The position numbers and the translations under genes are program-made. From NCBI GenBank assembly GCA_026119855.1, contig JAOWBW010001479.1:124001-188000 (forward strand): a stretch of 64,000 nucleotides of DNA, read 5' to 3'. Below the pieces are notes generated by a model that worked only from the letters and a program-made list of their open reading frames with translations, made no database searches and was not told where the DNA came from. Shown in pieces: positions 18,483-29,647 of this stretch (positions within the stretch are counted from its first letter, which is position 1; the number at the start of each line of letters is the position of its first letter). This DNA is from Campanula takesimana (Eukaryota; Streptophyta; Magnoliopsida; Asterales; Campanulaceae).

Positions 18483-18788
18483 TATCTCTAACATTTCTCG
18501 GGTTTGCTAAAAAAACCATTACTCTCTGTTTCACTAGTTTTCGATTCGATCTATTATTAGACGTTTATGTATTTTGACTATAAATTCTTTCCATCCCGCT
18601 GAAATTAAGTTTCAGTTTAAATTTATTGGTCAATATAATGAAATACTATAAAAAATTACACTAAACTATTTATTATAGTAAAATTTTAAAAATAATTAGT
18701 GATAGTATTTTAAATTTATTGGTCAATTTTATCTTTGGTCGAATTAGTATATTTAAGTTGTTCCCCAAAGTAAAAGAGCTGGACTACT

Positions 18789-19331
18789 ATGCGACGGTCT
18801 CACCTTGTGAGACCGTCCCCGCCATTTTTTTAAAAATTTTTTTTCCTGCCATTTTTTGCTAGCCAGCAAAAGTAACACTTTTATAAGGAAATGCAACACT
18901 TTTTATAAGGAAATGTAACACTTTTTTCTCATATGTAACACTTTTTTTTTTCAAAAAAAAACTATTTATATTATTTTGTGAAATTGATGTTACATCTTAC
19001 AATAAAGTGTTACTTTTTTAAGACCAAACTGTTACTTTCTTCATAAGAAAGTGCTACATTTTCTAATCACAAAAATTATTTATATTATTTGCGAAACTGT
19101 TGTTACATCTTACAATAAAAAGTGTTACTTTTTTAAGACCAAATTGTTACTTTCTTCATAAGAAAGTGTTACATTTTATTATGACGAACAACTCACTTGT
19201 TTTACAATTTTTTTTTAAATAAACCATATCATGACCTATATAGTTTTATTCGTCTCGTCTCGACGAACACAACGATATTTTTTAAAAAAAATCGACTTCA
19301 AAATCTCAAGATATAACATTTTAAAATTATT

Positions 19332-19369
<38 letters not shown>

Positions 19370-19430
19370 CGTGGATTTTGGGAGGGGGAGCGTCTCACGC
19401 GCCGTCTCACAGCGTGAGACGGTCGCATAT
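18789..19430. mobile_element. Foldback element with GAGACGGTC ends and internal direct repeats
   Basis: Ends: TATGCGACGGTCTCAC...GTGAGACCGTC at left and CGTCTCAC...GTGAGACGGTCGCATA at right. The interior has two ~110-bp direct repeats (about 18958-19060 and 19070-19178) built of TGTTACATCTTACAATAAA and TTCATAAGAAAGTG words. The internal right part (ACCATATCATGACCTAT...) recurs at 36060-36135. Family unknown. Confidence 0.65.
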
Positions 19431-20002
19431 AAGTATTGTTCAAAGTAAAAATATGACTAGTTTTTCGAGAAGGAAAAAGTATTAGAATTAATTACAGTTT
19501 AAGAATTTTTATACACAATTAGATATTTTCATTTTTTTAATAAATAAATTAATCATAAATTAAAGTATAATATTTATTTTGAGACTACTCTCATTCTTTT
19601 TAATAGACCCGTGTAGTAAATTCCTTGAATGGGCATAATTTTTGGGATTTTTCTTTTTAAATGGGTGGTTATTCGCAACAGAGGAGAGTACGACTGTAGT
19701 TTGTTTTTTTTTTTTTTTTTTGAGCAAAAAGTACGACTTTAGTTAAAAATAAAAAAAAAAAATAGTTACTACTTCTCTCATCCGCGTGTCACACTTTGAT
19801 TTATTTTGATTTATCAGTTTTTTTTTTTGAATAATGATTTATCAGTTAATAATTAAACTTTAATTATAATTAAATGAAAATTTGATTATTTTTATGAAAT
19901 TTAAATTTTTTATTAACAGTTTATTTAAAGATACTTCAGTAATAAGATCAAAAATTAATAATCTTTTATCAAAATCAATTAATTAACAAACAATAATTTA
20001 AG

Positions 20003-20224
20003 TACTCCTCTGTCCCTAAATGAGTGTCCATTTTCAAGAAATCTTTGTCCCAAAATGAGTGTCTTTTTTGAACATAACTTTGTCCCTAAATGTTTTATTT
20101 TTCAAACTTTTTTTCACCGGTATACTCAAAACTAAATGTTTCTTACAAGATTATATATGAATCCTACCAATTGTACTAATGTCCCTTAAAATGATTTGAC
20201 ACTCATTTAGGGACAGAGGTAGTA
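20003..20224. mobile_element. Stowaway-type MITE (family A), copy with internal deletions
   Basis: TACTCCTCTGTCCCTAAATG at left, CATTTAGGGACAGAGGTAGTA at right. Its right third is the start of the tandem duplication. Confidence 0.85.
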
Positions 20225-21260
20225 TAATATTTATAATGAAATGCTTCTTTTTTCGATAGTGGGAGGGGGAAATTCAGAAGGCGATGGTCTATGTCGTGTG
20301 AAATAAAACTTCTTGAAATAAATGTTGTACTACCTCTGGCTCAAAATAAATGTTCAAATGTTTTTCGTCAAAAAGAATACCACTTTAAACCCACCTAAAG
20401 CGTCATTTTAACCAAACACACCAATCATAGATAAATTTAATCACCGACCGATGTTCCAAATAAATAAGGGTGAAGCTATTACTCGAAAGTAAGGGTGGCA
20501 CACTTGCGAGTCGCAAGTGTGCTGGTCTACTCGAAGAGAACGACATATCTTATCACTGACGTAAATAAACTCAAATTGTGCCACATTTAATGGGGCTAGG
20601 TGACATTTTTTCCAAGTGACATAATCCCTAATTTAGTTGACGTAACAATATAAATCAATTAAAAAACAAAGCCAAAACAGTTGATTATAGACATGTCCTT
20701 TTTTATTAATTTTCGGCCAATAATAGTGGGACTGATGAAAACCAACTTGTACTACTTGATAACTAATTGGCAATCAAATTTTTTTTGTTTTATTAGCATA
20801 ATGAATTATTGATAGTTGAATATTGTGACTAATTCAAGACAAATTAGAAGGATCCAATCCCCAGCTTTCTAAATTATTTATTGATCTAGACAAAAAATAA
20901 TTATAATATCGTCATCAATCAGTTAATTCGGCAAAAGATTGGATTTTTGGCAATGAAAAATGATCCAGAATATATTAATAAATAAATGTAAACTAAATTG
21001 AAATGTCTGCCGGTGTAATATTAGTAAATTAGTAAATGAAAGATCTATGTTCTAGAATGATTGCAAGCATGAATGTTAAACATATAATAAGGACAAATAT
21101 CCTACTAGAGCCGTACTCCGAGAGTTCAGATCTTGTGCCACATTGTGTGTCCTTCACTGTACCATTATAATCTCAACCGTTTATATGCTTGGATAATATC
21201 AACATTCCGTTGGATCACTTGTGGCACAGGGAGGAGCACACAATGTGGCACAGGAGATCT
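20149..21260 (+). repeat. Tandem duplication, left unit (1112 bp)
   Basis: Starts GATTATATATGAATC inside a family-A MITE and ends ...GGCACAGGAGATCT; the same sequence follows at once at 21261. It is about 100 bp shorter than the right unit through many scattered small deletions. No gene is in either unit. Confidence 0.9.
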
Positions 21261-22472
21261 GATTATATATGAATCTTGCTACCAATTGTACACAAAGTTG
21301 AGATTTTCAATGTCCCTTAAAATGAATTTGGACACTCATTTAGGGACAGAGGTAGTATAATATTTATAATGAAATGCTTCTTTTTTCGATAGTGGGAGGG
21401 GGAAATAAATAGAAGGCGATGGTCTATGTCGTGTGAGTTAAAACTTCTTGAAATAAATGTTGTACTACCTCTGGCTCAAAATAAATGTTCAAATGTTTTT
21501 CGAATTTGCTTTTGATGAGGACAAATTAAAATTATTTTCAACATTTATTTTGCGACAAAAAGAATACCACTTTAAACCCACCTAAAGCGTCATTTTAACC
21601 ATAACACACCAATCATAGACTAAATTTAATCACCGACCGATGTTCCAAATAAATAAGGGTGAAAGCATATTACTCGAAAGTAAGGGTGGCACACTTGCGA
21701 GTCGCAAGTGTGCTGGTCTACTCGAAGAGAACGACAAATATCTTATCACTGACGTACTTAATAAACTCAAATTGTGCCACATTTAATGGGGCTAGGTGAC
21801 ATTTTTTCCAAGTGACATAATCAGTTTAACTAATTTAGTTGACGTTAACAATATAAATCAATTAAAAAACAAAGCCAAAACAGTTGATTATAGACATGTC
21901 CTTTTTTAATTAATTTTCGGCCAATAATAGTGGGACTGATGAAAACCAACTTGTACTACTTGATAACTAATTGGCAATCAAATTTTATTTTGTTTTATTA
22001 GCATAATGAATTATTGATAGTTGAATATTGTGACTAATTCAAGACAAATTAGAAGGATCCAATCCCCAGCTTTCTAAATTATTTATTGATCTAGACAAAA
22101 AAATAATAATAATATCGTCATCAATCAGTTAATTCGGCAAAAGATTGGATTTTTGGCAATGAAAAATGATCCAGAATATATTAATAAATAAATGTAAACT
22201 AAATTGAAATGTCTGCCGGTGTAATAATTAGTAAATTAGTAAATGAAAGATCTATGTTCTAGAATGATTGCAAGCATGAATGGGTTAAACATATAATAAG
22301 GACAAATATCCTACTAGAGCCGTACTCCGAGAGTTCAGATCTTGTGCCACATTGTGTGTCCTTCACTGTACCATTATAATCTCAACCGTTTATATGCTTG
22401 GATAATATCAACATAAATCCGTTGGATCACTTGTGGCACAGGGAGGAGCACACAATGTGGCACAGGAGATCT
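21261..22472 (+). repeat. Tandem duplication, right unit (1212 bp)
   Basis: Direct copy of 20149-21260. Where the two differ inside the MITE, this unit matches the family-A consensus better, so it is closer to the original. Confidence 0.9.
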
Positions 22473-22496
22473 GGACTCGTACTCCGAAAATAATAC

Positions 22497-22660
22497 TAGG
22501 GGCACAAAAAAGTCAAAAAATCTTGCTCACAAAATCCTAGGTGTAATGATTTAATTGGTGTTTTTAATTAGAGTGTGGCGGGTCCATTATCGATGTAACC
22601 AATAAAATATCGCCACCTCATGTTGTGAGCAAGATTTTGTGAGCTTATCTTGTGCCCCTA
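22497..22660. mobile_element. Small MITE with AGGGGCACAA ends
   Basis: TAGGGGCACAAAA...TCTTGCTCACAAAATC versus GATTTTGTGAGC...TTGTGCCCCTA. A second copy is at 28914-29076 with the same core (GTGTGGCGGGTCCATTATCG). Confidence 0.75.
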
Positions 22661-22675
22661 GCGTTGCTCTTAGAA

Positions 22676-22933
22676 TCCCTCTGTCCCAGAAATATAGTCC
22701 CATTTTGATTTTTTATAATCAACAAAAATGAACTTTGACCAACCATTGGTGAAGATCTAATCATTCTAGTGAAGTTCTAAAATTTGTAATTGATAAATCA
22801 TTAAGTTATTTATTAAAAAAAAAATTAGAATTTTATTTTGATCATTAAACTGACACTAATGTTTGGTCAAATTTTATTTTTATTGATCATAAAAAATCAA
22901 AATTAGACTATCTTTTTGGGACGGATGGAGTAT
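22676..22933. mobile_element. Stowaway-type MITE
   Basis: CCCTCTGTCCCAGAAATATAG ... CTATCTTTTTGGGACGGATGGAGTA. Confidence 0.75.
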
Positions 22934-23179
22934 TTGGATAGTTAATTGACAAGCGTTGGTGAAGTGTAAAGCAGGGCACTGTCTTGCTTGCCTGCTACAC
23001 TTCGATAGATACCCATTTGATCCTTTTCGGATCACTTGTGCTCAGTTTATTCTGTTTATCTCTCATTCATTTTCTACTATATAATTACCACAATAACAAT
23101 AAATCCTTAATTAATCAATTAAATAATTTGGCGTCGGCTACATACAGTGAATTGTGGAGTAGATTCGTCAGCCAATGAA

Positions 23180-23870
23180 GAGGAGAAACAATTTAAAAGT
23201 GGAGAGATGGTAATATAATAATAATAAGTAAATTAATAAAAACATTAAGTAAATTTAGTATGTATTATATTCAAGTAAAATTTATATCTAAAATTATCTT
23301 CAAAAATAATACTCCATGATAAGGACATACAAGAAAAATGAGAATAATATATTGTTTTGATGAAAATAAAATGACAAAAAAAGAAAAAAATCCCGGCACA
23401 TCCAAACAGGCCTTTTGATGGTTAAATGGGCAGTTCACTAATTAATATTCATCATTTCAGTAAATAATTGCCCATTCATTCTAGTAGTAAGATAATTTTC
23501 AGTTTTTAAGGGTTAGTTTTTGTTAAATTTTGCCCAAAAAATTGAGTTCATTTAATTATTTTAATGAAATTTATACTTTATTATTAGTAATAATGGTGTA
23601 CTAGTATCGAATCTTAGCATTATATTTAATTAATTATATTATAATTTTTTAAATAAAATTAACATTATATGAATCACTAAATAATCCTCCACTCGTTCCT
23701 AAATATAACTCATTTTATGTTGACTTTTTTTTTTTTTTTACATATATTAAGGCAACTCATTTTATGTTGACTTTTTTTTTTTTTAAACATATAATAAGGC
23801 AACTATGATAGCATCAATGATACTCCTATTCATCTTACTTTATAAGTTTCCAAATTAATATTGGAGGAAG
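23180..23870. other. AT-rich spacer
   Basis: I see no gene. It has a short direct repeat (CTCATTTTATGTTGACTTTTTTT twice in part, about 23712-23785) and poly-T runs. Confidence 0.5.
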
Positions 23871-23877
23871 TTTTGTG

Positions 23878-24010
23878 TGAGACGGTCTCACACATGAGAC
23901 AGATCTTAACGAGAGAGAAAATAGGCTTGTCTCGCCCTGTTCATAGATGGCAAACCATTTACTCTTTAAACAAGATCAGTTTTCACGTGTGAGACTGTTT
24001 CACGCAAATT
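23878..24010. mobile_element. Short GTGAGACGGTCTCAC foldback remnant
   Basis: TGTGTGAGACGGTCTCACAC at left and ACGTGTGAGACTGTTTCACGC at right. A related half-copy is at 24505-24590. Confidence 0.4.
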
Positions 24011-24139
24011 TTTGTCATTATTGAACTTTTAAGTTTAATTGTGACTCTTAAGTTAGTACTTTTGCATCAACTTTTACTAAACATTAGATAAATTTATATG
24101 AGGCAATTTAATAATTAATTAAAATATAATTAGTGTTCA

Positions 24140-24399
24140 TACACTCCCTCTTCCTCAGAAAGATTGTCATATTTTAACTTTTTATGGTCAACAAAAATAA
24201 ACTTGAGCAAACATTGATGCCGGTCTAATCATTCTGGTGAAATTTGAAAAATTATAATTGGTTAATCATTAAGTATTTATCAATAACACATTTTAGAATT
24301 TTTATTGTGATGATTAGATTGACACCAATGTTTAGTCAAAATTCACTTTTGTTAACCATAAAAAATAAAAATAAGATAATCTTTCCGGGACAGTGAGTA
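24140..24399. mobile_element. Stowaway-type MITE, diverged
   Basis: TACACTCCCTCTTCCTCAG ... TAATCTTTCCGGGACAGTGAGTA, with long inverted arms (ATTTTAACTTTTTATGGTCAAC). Confidence 0.7.
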
Positions 24400-24842
24400 T
24401 AAAAGAGAAAGACAACTAAAATGCCTTTATATTACGAGAATAACCTAGATTTAAAAATGGAGGGTGTATATTGTAATTATGTTTATAGGATGAGGAAGTC
24501 TTACGTGAAAAGGTCTCACACACGTGAGACGGATCTTGACGACGAGAGAGGAAATGAGCTTGCTCCGCCTCGTCCATAATAATAGGGACTACTATTATTT
24601 GTGAAAGTTGCATGTATGGCGTCGAGAATACGTTCAAAATCATACCGCCCATGTGGCTTGAACTTTCTTTAATTTATTGTTCATGTAACAATTAATTAGT
24701 ACGACTACTACGACTGTTATGATTTAAATTTAATAATAGATTAAAGATAAGCCTAAACATTTATACATAACTATCAATACATACGCAAGCAATCAAACTG
24801 TGTAACAACATATAGTTAAATTGCTGGTTATAGTTAAGGTTG

Positions 24843-25338
24843 GATTTAGACCATTTAAATAAATGCGTCCAAGTACATCCTAATATTGAATAATGTGTTT
24901 AATTCAAAGATTAAGTGTCTGGTTGTCTATTTTGAAGTTGTGAGTTCGAATCCCATAATAAATACTCCCTCTGTCTTTTAATGAGTGTCCATTTTTCAAG
25001 AAATCTTTGTCACAAAATGAGTGTTTTTTTTTAACATAACTTTGTCCCTAAATGTTTTTTTTTTCCACCGGTTTCTTTATACGTGCAAAACTAAATGTTT
25101 GGAAAGGAGATTACAAGATTATATATGAATCTTTGCCACCAAATTGTACAAAAAGTTGAGAATTTCAGATGTTTCTTAAAATGTAATTTGAACACTCATA
25201 TAAGGACAGAGGTAGTAATATTTTTTTTTTTTCACAATTTATATTTTAAAGCTTTATAGTGTATGTAGCACGCATTAAAAAGTGGTGTTGATCCGCCAGT
25301 CGTCTTAGGCATTGATCTTTTTATCAAGGTCATTTTAG
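24843..25338 (+). repeat. Dispersed repeat R1, copy 1, split by a MITE
   Basis: Flanks a family-A MITE (24963-25217). The same sequence is uninterrupted at 26513-26758. It contains GAGTTCGAATCCC, similar to a polymerase III B box, so a degraded SINE is possible, but no A box or poly(A)-type tail is clear. Confidence 0.7.
24963..25217. mobile_element. Stowaway-type MITE (family A), inserted in repeat R1
   Basis: TACTCCCTCTGTCTTTTAATG ... GGACAGAGGTAGTA; the empty site is seen in the R1 copy at 26640. Confidence 0.85.
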
Positions 25339-25520
25339 ATATTTCACGCCTCATCCCGCCAAAAGTGATTTGGGACCGCTAGTGCTTAACTTTTCTATTT
25401 CATGTTGGCATGTTGCATGATGTTAACATGCCCACATCTATTTTGAAGCCTGATGGATCAAACGTGTTTGACGAAAGCCACAATTTGCCAATTTGAATTA
25501 GACGGGCGAACGACCAATTT

Positions 25521-25799
25521 ATGCAACGTAGTGTCCGATTTATATCAATTAATGCAACGTAGTATCGACTTCTTACATTGTGAAACGTACTTGAAGTAGT
25601 TGTATCAAATAATGCAAAATTCGAACAATTTGACAAACGTACTTGAAGTAAGTTGTATCAATTAATGCAACGTAGTAGAGGCTAAAAGTTATTATTACGT
25701 TGCATTATTTGATACAAAATAAGCAAGTACGTTGTCTATTTTTTCAAAAGTAAGCACTACGTTGCATTAATTGACTTTTAACACCCGGTACGTTGCATA
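25521..25799. repeat. Cluster of TGCAACGTA motifs in both orientations
   Basis: ATGCAACGTAGT occurs three times forward and ACGTTGCAT three times reverse, joined to ATCAATTA or TTGTATCAA words, and CGTACTTGAAGTA occurs twice. The layout could fold back. No known element recognised. Confidence 0.55.
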
Positions 25800-25909
25800 T
25801 TTCAGTGATTTTCCCAACACAAGGAAAGTGAGCAGTGGCATGTGAAAATCCTTAGATTCACTCGCATGAACGATTGGGAATAAATAATCAAAAATTTGAA
25901 ATTGCGTTA

Positions 25910-26159
25910 TACTCCCTCCGTCCTTGACTAATGTTCTTAGTTTAACTTTATACGGAGATTAAGAAAAAGTAAATGTTGTGAGTATGAAAAAGTAAATAAG
26001 AGAATGTAGGAGAGATAAAGTGGGTAGGGAGCTTTTGTTGTGAGAATGACAAGTGGGTCCTATGGTCCATTTTAGGTAATAAATCAACTAAAAACCTTAG
26101 TCTGGGACAAAACAAAAAGGAAAGCAAAAACCTTAGTCTGGGACGAGGGAGAGGGAGTA
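25910..26159. mobile_element. Stowaway-type MITE
   Basis: TACTCCCTCCGTCCTTGAC with CTTAGTTTAAC at left; TTAGTCTGGGACGAGGGAG...GGGAGTA at right. Confidence 0.7.
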
Positions 26160-26259
26160 GAAAGATTGTATGCGCTTTTGTCCATTGATTAACATGCTGT
26201 GAGGATTAGTAGGACGGAAGATGTACTAGTGATTTATAAATAGTGATTTATAAATAGTG

Positions 26260-26519
26260 ATTTTTAAAATTTTACTGAGAGGATTAAATTGACTGTGATA
26301 TTTAATTAAATTTTGTTTACAATGATCATCAATAAAATAATAATTAAATAAAGTCGTGTTTCCATTAGAGGAGGGAGGAGGGAGTATTTCATTGGTAGAT
26401 ATTTCCTATCGACATCATTTATCTACACTATATTATTACTAACCATTTTATTTAATGAAGGGTAATTACTAGCAATACACGTGATTAACCAAGTTACACC
26501 ATTATTAATTAAAATGATT
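26260..26519 (+). repeat. Dispersed repeat R2, copy 1
   Basis: The block from TTTAAAATTTTACTGAGAGG to ACCATTATTAATTAAAATG recurs at 26935-27615, where it carries two insertions. With R1 this marks an old local duplication. Confidence 0.7.
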
Positions 26520-26758
26520 TAGACCATAAGACCATTTAAATAAATGCGTGCAAGTGCATCCTAATATTGAATAATGTGTTTAATTCAAAGATTAAGTGTC
26601 TGGTTATCTATTTTGAAGTTGTGAGTTCGAATCTCATAATAAATATATTTTTTTCATAATTTATATTTTAAAGCTTTATAGTGTATATATGCACACATTA
26701 AAAAGTGTTCTTGATCCGACCGTCGTCTTAGGCATTGATCTTTTTATCAAGGTCATTT
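26513..26758 (+). repeat. Dispersed repeat R1, copy 2
   Basis: Uninterrupted version of 24843-25338; shares AATAAATGCGT, GTTCGAATC and the GTCGTCTTAGGCATTGATC end. Confidence 0.75.
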
Positions 26759-26764
26759 TGACAT

Positions 26765-26928
26765 GAGAAAATTTTGAGGGAAACTAGTTTCTCCATAAGT
26801 TATCAAAAGTCATGTTTTTATATGGGTTAAGGTTTATGGTTTAAAGTTTAGGGTTTAGTGTTTAAGGTTTAAGGGTTAAAAAGTGGACTTTTTATAATTT
26901 ATGGAGGAACTAGTTTCCCCCAAAACCA
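26765..26928 (-). mobile_element. MITE with internal telomere-like repeats, copy 1
   Basis: Inverted ends GGGAAACTAGTTTCTCCATAA / TTATGGAGGAACTAGTTTCCC, with degenerate TTTAGGG words between. The same element is in the other orientation at 27335-27541. Confidence 0.75.
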
Positions 26929-26934
26929 ACTCTT

Positions 26935-27615
26935 TTTAAAATTTTACTGAGATGATTAAGTGCTTGTTTGGTAGAGCGGCGTGTTTAAAAAGAAGTAGAG
27001 AAAAGCCAGATTTTTTCTAATTAAGCGCGTCAATGTAGAGTTTTCAACCGGAGCTTTTTGAAAATCTTGGCTAATTTTGGCCGCTCAAAATAGTAGCGTC
27101 CAAAAAGAAGCTACGTTTTAAAAAATCTCTGTTTTTAAAACTGTGCACCAGACGAGCCCATTGACTATAATATTTAATTAAATTTTGTTTACAATGATCA
27201 TCAATAAAATAATAATTAAATAAAGTCGTCTTTCCATTAGAGGAGGGAGGAGGCAGAAGGGAGTATTTCATTGGTAGATATTTCCTATCGATATCATTTA
27301 TCTACACTATATTATTACTAACCATTTTATTTACGAGATGGTTTTGGGGGAAACTAGTTCCTCCATAAGTTATAAAAAGTCCATTTTTTAACCCTTAAAC
27401 CCTAACCTTAAAACCCTAAAGGCAAACCCTAAAAACCTAACTAAACCTTAAACCCTAAACCCTAAACTTTAACCCCTATAAAAACATGACTTTTTATAAC
27501 TTATGGATTATGGAGAAACTAGTTTCCCCCAAAATTTTCTCTTTATTTAATGAAGGGTAATTACTAATACACTGATTAACCAAGGTACACCATTATTAAT
27601 TAAAATGATTTATTA
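26935..27615 (+). repeat. Dispersed repeat R2, copy 2, with two insertions
   Basis: Matches 26260-26519 but is interrupted at about 26961-27160 by a block beginning TGCTTGTTTGGTAGAGCGG (foldback-like, hAT-like flavour) and at 27335-27541 by the telomere-like MITE. Confidence 0.65.
27335..27541 (+). mobile_element. MITE with internal telomere-like repeats, copy 2
   Basis: Ends GGGGGAAACTAGTTCCTCC and GGAGAAACTAGTTTCCCCC. The interior is a run of CCCTAAA, CCTTAAA and CCCTAAAA words, the plant telomere motif with slippage. The empty site is visible in R2 copy 1. Confidence 0.8.
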
Positions 27616-27689
27616 ACACAATCGTTTACTAATCTACAACATTCTGTCCAACCCTTGCTTCAAAAAAAAAAAAAAAAAAACATTCTGCC

Positions 27690-27999
27690 CAACCATACCG
27701 GACCGGAACCGTAAAACCGGACCGAAAAGCCCGGAACCGGAGCAAACCGGGGAGGAAACCGGAACCGGACAAACCGGAACCGCAAGGCATCCGGGCCGGT
27801 TCAGGGTCACATAAATGGCGAACCGGACCGGAACTAGAACCGTACCGAAAATCCCTTGTTTTTCAATAATTTTAAAGGGGGGGGGCCGGAACCGGACCGG
27901 AAACGTACCGGAACCGGAGCTAACCGGAACCGGGGTAAGCGCGGGCCGGTTCAGGGTCACATATATGGCGAACCGGAACCGGTTTTGGCCATCCCTACA
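27690..27999. mobile_element. CCGGAACCGG-rich block, hAT-like remnant
   Basis: Dense ACCGGAACCGG words in two imperfect direct copies, each ending GGGCCGGTTCAGGGTCACAT(A)ATGGCGAACCGG. The right end reads, on the minus strand, GTAGGGATGGCCAAAACCGG, like the ends of many non-autonomous plant hAT elements. Very CpG-rich in an AT-rich setting. The left end is not defined. Confidence 0.5.
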
Positions 28000-28083
28000 T
28001 ACGATGATACGAATATTTTATAAATTCCCTCTTTCTTACACGTTAAGATTTTATTGTTCTAAGAAGGTTTAGCTTTTTATTTA

Positions 28084-28390
28084 GGGAAAACTCCGTTTTG
28101 GTCAATTGTACTTTAGGGCGTGTTTCATTTTTACCATCAAACTTTATTTTTTTTAATTTTTACCATCATACTACAAACAATGGTGTCATTTCATACCAAA
28201 TTTGGGTGTAAAATGACACCATTGTTTGTAGTACGATGGTAAAATTGAAACAAATTTGGGTATAAAATATCGAATTTGGTTTAAAATGACACCATTGTTT
28301 GTAGTACGATGGTAAAAATGAAAAAAATAATGTTCGATAGTAAAACTGAAACACGACCCAAAGTACGATGGACAAAAACAGAGTTCTCCC
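28084..28390. mobile_element. Foldback MITE with long inverted ends
   Basis: GGGAAAACTCCGTTTTGGTC ... and ACAAAAACAGAGTTCTCCC. The arms include GGGCGTGTTTCATTTTTACC against the complement, and ACACCATTGTTTGTAGTACG is repeated inside. Confidence 0.75.
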
Positions 28391-28539
28391 TTTTATTTAA
28401 ACTGTCAAATTTCTATTAATCAGTCGATATTTATTTTTTTTAAATTTTGTTTTTCATATTGTATATACTCCTTATGAAGTTTGATTGCATCATACTATGG
28501 AAAAATTACTACTCCGAATAAGTTTAGTTTGAATTATAC

Positions 28540-28790
28540 TACATCTGTTCCGTAATTAATGTCACATTTTTTGTGACTTAGTACGAAGAAAATTTAAGCA
28601 ATAATTTTAAGTTAGTTTAATTATTTTAATAAAAAAATTATATTTTTTATTGATACTATTTATAATAGTGTATCAATAACAAGTTTTATAACTTTATTAA
28701 GATAATTAAATTAACATAAATTTATTGCTCAAAATTTATTCGTACTTATATAAAAAAAAATCAATATTTATTTTGAGACAGAAAAGTAGG
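28540..28790. mobile_element. Decayed Stowaway-like MITE
   Basis: TACTACATCTGTTCCGTAATT at left and ATTTTGAGACAGAAAAGTAG at right; inverted arms around TTTAAGCAATAATTTTAAG. Ends mutated. Confidence 0.4.
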
Positions 28791-28913
28791 AGATATAAAA
28801 AGTAAAAGTAAGAAAATAAAAAGTTTACAAAATAATTATATGTCAAAACGGTCTTGTTAAAATAACAAGCTCCTTAAGATGCCCTTATATTTCCATAGAA
28901 GAAGGATAATACT

Positions 28914-29076
28914 ATAGTGACAAAAAAATCACAAAAACTTACCCACAAAATCTTAAGTGTAATGATTTTATTAGTGTTTTTAATTACAGTGTGACGGGTC
29001 CATTATCGTTGCAACCAATAAAATATCGCTACATCATTTTGTGAGTAAAATTTTGCGACCTTATTTTGTGCCCCTA
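28914..29076. mobile_element. Small MITE with GGGGCACAA-type ends, second copy
   Basis: Same core as 22497-22660 (GTGTGACGGGTCCATTATCG, CAACCAATAAAATATCGC); the left end is mutated, the right end is TTTGTGCCCCTA. Confidence 0.7.
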
Positions 29077-29647
29077 GCATTGCTGGTCCATGGAGAAAAG
29101 TGTGAGTTTTCAATCCACCTCCCGGAAATTTATTTGAAGTCCTTGGTGATGGGGTGTGGGGTTTGTGTTTGTATAAGAATTCCACAAATAGGTTAAAAAC
29201 AATACCTAAAAATTCCATAGATCTCGAATTAGATGCCAAATGCCATTATTTTAGGCTGTATGAAAGTCAAATTAGTATATGCATGTAAGGATAGTGGTAA
29301 AGTACAGTGCATTTCTCTTAAAATCTACTACTAATCACCCAATTGGCATAAAATTACACCACAAAATTTTGAAATTTAATTAAAAGATTAAAAAGTCAAA
29401 CTACCCTTTGGTCTACTACTCCCTCAGTCTTCGCAGCACATTAATTTTTTCAATAAATAAATGTCAATATTTTTAAATTTTAATTTGTTTCAAAAATATA
29501 TTGTATTTTTAAATAAATAAATAATTATTTTGATATAAAAAACTAAAAAACTATTTTTAAATAGTCATAAAATTACGTTTATTATGTAACGGAAGGGAAA
29601 AGAGAAAAACCTACCACTTGTCGACTTTACTCCCACACAAAATCTTG
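29077..29647. other. AT-rich spacer with a possible decayed MITE
   Basis: No gene seen. TACTCCCTCAGTCTTCGCAG at 29419 and ACGGAAGGGAAAAG near 29590 may be the ends of one more decayed Stowaway copy. Confidence 0.4.

Noticed and set aside
19231..19485. Plus-strand frame with poly-Phe
   Set aside because: Runs through a T30 tract inside a foldback element.
24940..24960. GAGTTCGAATCCC as a tRNA or SINE B box
   Set aside because: No acceptable A box, cloverleaf or tail; noted only as a possibility in repeat R1.
27634..28072. Frames with repeated PVPVSSGSG or RNRTGN words
   Set aside because: Translation of the CCGGAACCGG repeat, not a protein.
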